Shown here: piece by piece, positions 28,913-33,563 of the stretch
Layout of the letters: the number at the start of each line of letters is the position of its first letter
Position numbering within the stretch: the stretch's first letter is position 1
Source: Anaerolineae bacterium
GTDB taxonomy: Bacteria > Chloroflexota > Anaerolineae > Aggregatilineales > Phototrophicaceae
Reading direction: 5' to 3'
NCBI GenBank assembly: GCA_012270545.1
Contig: JAAXID010000241.1
Coordinates: 1-33,563, forward strand
Length of the DNA stretch: 33,563 nucleotides
Translations under genes and position numbers: made by a program
Notes under the pieces: model-generated
Seen by the model: the letters and a program-made list of their open reading frames with translations, nothing else
The model's database searches: none
What the model was told of the DNA's origin: nothing

Positions 28913-29823
28913 GTGTCATCCTTGTCTTTGCGCGGGTCATCGTCTTCCGCCTCTTCGCCCGCGTGCGCCGTCAGACGGACCAGGCGCTTGCGCGGATCCA
29001 GATATTCGCCCAAGCCGACTGACATCAGATAGAAGCCTAGCACCATAAGAATCACGGTGACCATCGGCACGATCATCACCCAGGGCCGGCCCGCCGGAAT
29101 CGACTGGTAGTAGTTGCCCCAATAGATCATGGTGCCGATAGTTGGACTGTCAAGGTTGGCCAAGCCGAGATAAGACAGCGTAACCTCAATGCCGATGGAG
29201 AAGAGAAAACCACTAATGACGTCCGCCAGCAAAAAGGGAATGATGAAGGGCAAATGCTCGCGAATCACAATCTTTAAGCTGCTCATGCCGCTGAATACAG
29301 CCGTATGCGTGAAGTCGCGCTCGCGCAGGCTTAAGACTTGCGCTCGATAGCGTTTTGAGGGATAGGCCCAATCGAGTATTCCGATGAGAATGCCCAGCGT
29401 AAACATCGTCAGGCTGCCGCGCAGAATGGAACCGATCAATATGAGCAAAGGTAATCGCGGTACGACGATGACGCTCTCAACGATGGATTGCGCCACGCGG
29501 TCAAAGATCCCGCCCAAATAGCCGGATATCATGCCGAGCGTCACGCCGATGCCGCGACCGATAAAGACGGCGATGCTGGAAATAATCAGCGTGTTGCGAA
29601 TGGCGAAGGTCAGCGCCCAGAAGACATCCTGACCCTGCGATGTCGTGCCGAAGATGAAGTCAGCCGAGGGCGGCTGGTTGCGCTTGACCTTGCGGCGCAG
29701 CCTATCTTGCTCATAGGGAGAGAAAAATGACAAAATCACAAAGGCAGCCACGACCATCAGAATCAACGAACCAATGCGAAAAGACGGGCTGAAACGGAAT
29801 AAATCGCGAATCGTGGTTAGCAC
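28900..29823 (-). CDS. Oligopeptide ABC transporter permease (OppC/DppC-like)
   Basis: FIFGTTSQGQDVFWALTFAIRNTLIIS; SLRERDFTHTAVFSGMSSLKIVIREHLPFIIPFLLADV; IEVTLSYLGLANLDSPTIGTMI. Confidence 0.93.
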   Translation of the reverse strand: MLTTIRDLFRFSPSFRIGSLILMVVAAFVILSFFSPYEQDRLRRKVKRNQPPSADFIFGTTSQGQDVFWALTFAIRNTLIISSIAVFIGRGIGVTLGMISGYLGGIFDRVAQSIVESVIVVPRLPLLILIGSILRGSLTMFTLGILIGILDWAYPSKRYRAQVLSLRERDFTHTAVFSGMSSLKIVIREHLPFIIPFLLADVISGFLFSIGIEVTLSYLGLANLDSPTIGTMIYWGNYYQSIPAGRPWVMIVPMVTVILMVLGFYLMSVGLGEYLDPRKRLVRLTAHAGEEAEDDDPRKDKDDTWAP

Positions 29824-29832
29824 GGCGGATCC

Positions 29833-30834
29833 CTATCGCAAACGGACGCGTGGATCGAAAATCGGATAGAGCAAGTCAATTAGCAGTGATGCGGTAGCGA
29901 TTCCGGCAATCGACAGGAGCGTGATGCCCATGATGATGTTGTAGTCGGCGTTGTAGATTGCGTTGTATAGCACGAAACCCAAGCCCGGATACGCGAACAA
30001 TACCTCCGTGATCAGCGCCCCCTCAAAAAGCGCGCCGAGCGAAAGCGCCAAATCCGTCACTTGCGGCAGCATGGTATTGCGCGCCACATAGAACAAAATG
30101 ATCTTGCGCTTGGGCACGGCCGCCAGTTCGGCATACTGGACATAATCGCTGGCGATCTCGGTCGTCGTCAGCGACTTCGCCATGATGAAGCGGAAAGCGG
30201 TGGAGCCGATGACGATTGAAAGCGCCGGCAAGAATCCGAAATAGAGCAGCGTACTGATGTAGTCCCAGGTGAGCGCCGGTTGCCCGCGCGAACCGCCCAC
30301 TAGCGGGAACCACTTCAACCACCAGGCGAATATGAAGATGAGAACAAAGGCGATGATAAGATAGGGAATGGGATAAACAACGACGACGAAGCGCTCGAGG
30401 AATTGCGCCCAGCGCCGGTCATGGAAGTAACCGGCCAGCGCGCCCAGAAATACGCCCGAAACCCAGGAAATGAGGATGGCTATACTTAAGAGCCCAATCG
30501 TCCAGGGCAAACCAGCGCCGATGATATCCGAGACCGGGCGGGGGAAATTCCCAAACGACACGCCAAGATCCCCTGTAAGCAGACGCGACCAAAAGCGGCC
30601 ATACTGCTCAAGCAATGTGCCTTCGAGGCCAAAGAGCGCCATTGCCGATTCGCGCATACTGACAACCGCATGGGGGTCGATTGACGCAAACGCGGTCATG
30701 CGCCCGATCATTTCATCGACTGGATTGATCGGCGATAAGCGCGGTATAAGAAACGTGGCTGATATGCCGACAAAGATGACAAGTGCCCACTGGAGGATGC
30801 GCGGCAGGATGTAGGTGGTCAGCAGATTCATCAA
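29833..30834 (-). CDS. Oligopeptide ABC transporter permease (OppB/DppB-like)
   Basis: MNLLTTYILPRILQWALVIFVGISATFLIPRLSPINPVDEM; YVQYAELAAVPKRKIILFYVARNTMLPQVTDLALSLGALFEGALITEVLFAYPGLG. Confidence 0.93.
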   Translation of the reverse strand: MMNLLTTYILPRILQWALVIFVGISATFLIPRLSPINPVDEMIGRMTAFASIDPHAVVSMRESAMALFGLEGTLLEQYGRFWSRLLTGDLGVSFGNFPRPVSDIIGAGLPWTIGLLSIAILISWVSGVFLGALAGYFHDRRWAQFLERFVVVVYPIPYLIIAFVLIFIFAWWLKWFPLVGGSRGQPALTWDYISTLLYFGFLPALSIVIGSTAFRFIMAKSLTTTEIASDYVQYAELAAVPKRKIILFYVARNTMLPQVTDLALSLGALFEGALITEVLFAYPGLGFVLYNAIYNADYNIIMGITLLSIAGIATASLLIDLLYPIFDPRVRLR

Positions 30835-30845
30835 CTATCCCTATT

Positions 30846-30886
30846 GCCCCCATCCCCGGCCCTTCCCCCAAAATGAGGGAAGGGAG
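30846..30886. repeat. Intercistronic G/C-tract plus hairpin repeat, copy B
   Basis: gcccccatccccggcccttcccccaaaatgagggaagggag; see copy A at 6116..6157. Confidence 0.9.
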
Positions 30887-30946
30887 AGATTGAACTCTTG
30901 TCGCCAAGCCCCTCCCTCTTTATGCGCCGCGTAGACACTGGCGGCC

Positions 30947-30968
30947 GGGGAGGGGTTTGGGGTGGGGG
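30947..30968 (+). other. G-quadruplex-forming motif
   Basis: ggggaggggtttggggtggggg: four runs of at least 4 G with loops of 1, 3 and 1 nt. Confidence 0.75.
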
Positions 30969-30977
30969 TTAAGCTAG

Positions 30978-32915
30978 TTACGACGTCGATGTCAGAGCTT
31001 GGATGGCGTATTTGCCGCCCTGGAACCAGTACAAGGGCATAGCAAACGGATCCTCAGCGGTCGGGAATCCAGTCCAGTACTTCTCGTCCCAAGTGACCAG
31101 CTTCTTGAAGGCGATGCAGGTGATGTCGAGCATGTTCTCGACCCAATGCTGGATGAACTCGATGTTCACGGCGATGTTTTGATCGGCTTGTCCAAAGGGA
31201 TCGATCCCCTCCATCGTATCAAGCAGTTCATCAATCTTGGGATCCACCAAGCGCCGCACGCCGTTGCCGCCCAAGGGACGGTAGTCTTCGCCGGCCGGGG
31301 CATAGAAGTCCGAATGCATGCCGTTGATGCGCGGCCAGAAGTCGCCGGCCGGCAGAGCAAAGGACTGCCAGGGTGTGCTGACCTCGAAAGCGCCAACGTA
31401 GTGGTTCTGCGCCCAGGCGCCGCGATCAAGCGTAATGAAGTTGACGTCAATGCCGAAGTCCTGCCACATGTCGGCAGCCGCTTGTCCCATGCGGTAAGCA
31501 TCGTTCTCGCTGGGGTCAGACTGCAGGTCGAGGGTCCAAATTTCGCCATCGGGCGTCAGCCAGTTGCCGCCGCCATCGCGGCTCAAGCCGGCTTTCATCA
31601 GCAACTTCTCGGCCGCGTCGGGCGCGAACTTCCACCAACCAGTGCCGAAGATCTCGGCTGGCGTGCCCGGCACATCATAGCCCTGCGCTACCGCCCATTC
31701 GTTGATCTGGTCGGGGACAGTCGGGTCATAAACGCTGAACATCTCGCCATCGCCCAAATCAATCTGCAATTCGTTCAACCAGGGTTCCAGCGGCTCATGA
31801 TATACCCCCGCCATGGTCGCCGTCGGTGGAACAGCAAAGGTCGTAACCTTGGCGATGCCGCCGATGTACTCGGTCTGCAGCTCAACATTGTTGATCGCCA
31901 GCGCCAGCGCCCAGCGGACGTCCTTGTTTTGCAACAATGGATCGCCTTCGTAGTTGAAAGCCAATTGACGCGTGCTGTACTCATTGGGGAAAGCCCAGGG
32001 GAAGTCTTTGTACCAACTGCGGGCGGTCGGCGTGGTATCGAGCGTCGTCTCGAAGGACTCGATATCGACATCAAAGTATACATCCAGCTCGCCACGGGAC
32101 ATGGCGATCGCCTTCTTGATATTCTCATTGCCATAGAAGATGCTCATAACGTAGGGAGGACCGCTGCCGCCGGTAATGATGCCAGCCAGCGAATTCTCCG
32201 GATCGTCGCGGCGTTTGAACAGCTCCCAATAGCCGTTGGGATCGACCGACATGGGCAGGTAGTTGCCCAGCACGATGACATCTTCGGCCTGCCAGTGCCA
32301 ATCGGCGAGGGTCTCGCCGTCAGCCAGATTCGCTTCCACCTCGGAAACGTAGTGGCTAGGCATCATGTACAAGCCCGCCCAGCGTGATTCAAACACAGCG
32401 TGCAGGCGCGGGTTGGGAAGCATCGTGAATTTGACGCTGAATTCGCCGGTCTTTTCCACGCCGACATCAAATTTGTTCAGCTGCGCGTGCCAGCCTTGTT
32501 GCGTCAAGCCAGAGTTGGCTTTGACCGTCTCAACGGTGTAGACCACATCATCGGCGTTGAACTCTTCACCATCGGACCACAGCACGCCTGAGCGCAGGTC
32601 GACCGACATCTCGGTGAAGTCCTCATTGTACACGGGACCGGAAGTGGCCAGCGCATTGATGGTCGCGCCTGTTTCCTGATCGCCATTCCAGAATGTCTCC
32701 AGCATCAGCGCATGGTGGTGGGGCGTATTGCCGCCAGTGCGCCAAACATTAAAGTTGCCGACAGAGCCCCAACGGAAGATCTGGTCGAAGACAAATAGAT
32801 TCGCGCGTCCGCCCGGCACTTCAACCGGCAGACCCTGCGGCTCCTGGGCGACGCCAACAAGCGTTGGTACCATCAGAAGCGTCAACAAAAGTAAAAGTGC
32901 AAGTTTCCTTGCCAT
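30978..32915 (-). CDS. ABC transporter substrate-binding protein, family 5 (oligopeptide/dipeptide type)
   Basis: Sec signal MARKLALLLLLTLLMVPTLVGVAQ; VDLRSGVLWSDGEEFNADDVVYTVETVK; ALAINNVELQTEYIGG; WTLDLQSDPSENDAYRMGQAAADMWQDFGIDVNF. Confidence 0.93.
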   Translation of the reverse strand: MARKLALLLLLTLLMVPTLVGVAQEPQGLPVEVPGGRANLFVFDQIFRWGSVGNFNVWRTGGNTPHHHALMLETFWNGDQETGATINALATSGPVYNEDFTEMSVDLRSGVLWSDGEEFNADDVVYTVETVKANSGLTQQGWHAQLNKFDVGVEKTGEFSVKFTMLPNPRLHAVFESRWAGLYMMPSHYVSEVEANLADGETLADWHWQAEDVIVLGNYLPMSVDPNGYWELFKRRDDPENSLAGIITGGSGPPYVMSIFYGNENIKKAIAMSRGELDVYFDVDIESFETTLDTTPTARSWYKDFPWAFPNEYSTRQLAFNYEGDPLLQNKDVRWALALAINNVELQTEYIGGIAKVTTFAVPPTATMAGVYHEPLEPWLNELQIDLGDGEMFSVYDPTVPDQINEWAVAQGYDVPGTPAEIFGTGWWKFAPDAAEKLLMKAGLSRDGGGNWLTPDGEIWTLDLQSDPSENDAYRMGQAAADMWQDFGIDVNFITLDRGAWAQNHYVGAFEVSTPWQSFALPAGDFWPRINGMHSDFYAPAGEDYRPLGGNGVRRLVDPKIDELLDTMEGIDPFGQADQNIAVNIEFIQHWVENMLDITCIAFKKLVTWDEKYWTGFPTAEDPFAMPLYWFQGGKYAIQALTSTS

Positions 32916-33131
32916 AGGAAAGACTCCTTAACTTAATGGAACGAAATACTGGAGCGCCTCTAAGACACTCCTACTAGCCCAAAACAGGCAAGCGCAAGCA
33001 TATAGTAACGCAGATTTACGACTTTGCAAGTAATCGGTTTTCTTAGCTTGTCAATTCGTGCGAGTGTCGCTGCCTCTATAGCGTGCCGCCGAACCGGCAG
33101 AGCCGCGAAAGCGCCAAGCTCTTTTCGGTTC

Positions 33132-33563
33132 TTAGCCTGCCTTGCCGCCATCAATCTGTTCGCCCACCGTCAAGCGGCTCAGCCGAGTCCTAGGATCAAG
33201 ATATTCACTTAGCGACAGCGAGACCAGATAAAAGCCGACCACCATCAAAACCGATGCCGCAATCGGCGCCGCCAGAATCCAGACGCGGCGTCTCAGCAAA
33301 GCGTGATGATAGTTGCCCCAAAAGATCAACGTTCCGATGCTGGGCGCGGACAAATCGCTCAGCCCCAATACGGACAGCGTTACTTCCATGCCGATCGCCC
33401 AGAGAAAGCCAGCCACCGCATCAGCCAGCAGAAGGGGGATCAAAAAAGGCAAATGCTCTTGCACCACCACTTTTAGGGCATTCATACCCGAGAATATTGC
33501 CGTATGGGTGAATTCACGCTCGCGCAGGGACAAAATCATAGCGCGGTAACGCTTGGAAGGATG
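33132..33563 (-). CDS. Second OppC/DppC-like permease, C-terminal part (truncated by window end)
   Basis: Frame open to the window edge; HPSKRYRAMILSLREREFTHTAIFSGMNALKVVVQEHLPFLIPLLLADAVAGF parallels the 28900..29823 OppC (YPSKRYRAQVLSLRERDFTHTAVFSGM). Confidence 0.9.
   Translation of the reverse strand, partial: HPSKRYRAMILSLREREFTHTAIFSGMNALKVVVQEHLPFLIPLLLADAVAGFLWAIGMEVTLSVLGLSDLSAPSIGTLIFWGNYHHALLRRRVWILAAPIAASVLMVVGFYLVSLSLSEYLDPRTRLSRLTVGEQIDGGKAG

Noticed and set aside
30999-32387. 462-aa plus-strand ORF
   Set aside because: Fully antisense to the well-supported family-5 SBP gene; its composition looks like a shadow frame of a GC-rich gene and has no recognisable domain.

Overview
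The window is a dense, catabolism-oriented accessory region, probably from a Chloroflexota-like or other environmental bacterium (this lineage guess is weak inference). It holds about 30 confident CDSs in alternating strand blocks, with no RNA genes, CRISPR arrays, transposases or recognisable transcription regulators.

Left block:
- 3' end of a D-threonine aldolase/D-serine dehydratase-like gene.
- M19 dipeptidase (+).
- Minus-strand operon: RbsC-type permease, periplasmic sugar-binding protein, RbsA-type ATPase, second RbsC-type permease, class I/II aminotransferase, HpcH/HpaI aldolase.
- PPOX-family and VOC-family singletons.

Central plus block:
- MBL-fold hydrolase.
- Tandemly duplicated family-1 sugar-binding proteins and two MalF/MalG-type permeases, without an ATPase gene.
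- Two DUF1680/GH127-like beta-L-arabinofuranosidases, both keeping the E-x-C + CC zinc-thiolate site.
- A convergent proline-racemase-family gene with a Ser/Cys catalytic pair.
- A plus cassette: ComA-like (phosphosulfolactate synthase family), RraA-like, SDR/RmlD-like and sulfatase.

Right minus block:
- Phytanoyl-CoA dioxygenase family gene.
- A deletion scar joining the start of a gluconate-2-dehydrogenase-subunit-3-like gene to the last ~55 codons of a GMC oxidoreductase.
- An orphan polytopic membrane protein.
- A complete Opp/Dpp ABC system (SBP-B-C-D-F) and the end of a second OppC.

Most interesting signals:
1. A 42-45 bp repeat embedded in frame in two unrelated CDSs, in opposite coding orientations.
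2. A G-rich/hairpin repeat in the same place, just after the SBP gene, in two different ABC operons. One copy adjoins a perfect four-tract G-quadruplex motif.
3. The two-gene deletion scar.
4. A possible locus for arabinosylated hydroxyproline glycoconjugates.
5. A divergent ComA-like enzyme in a sulfatase cassette.

All calls come from reading the sequence and ORF translations; no alignments or searches were run.
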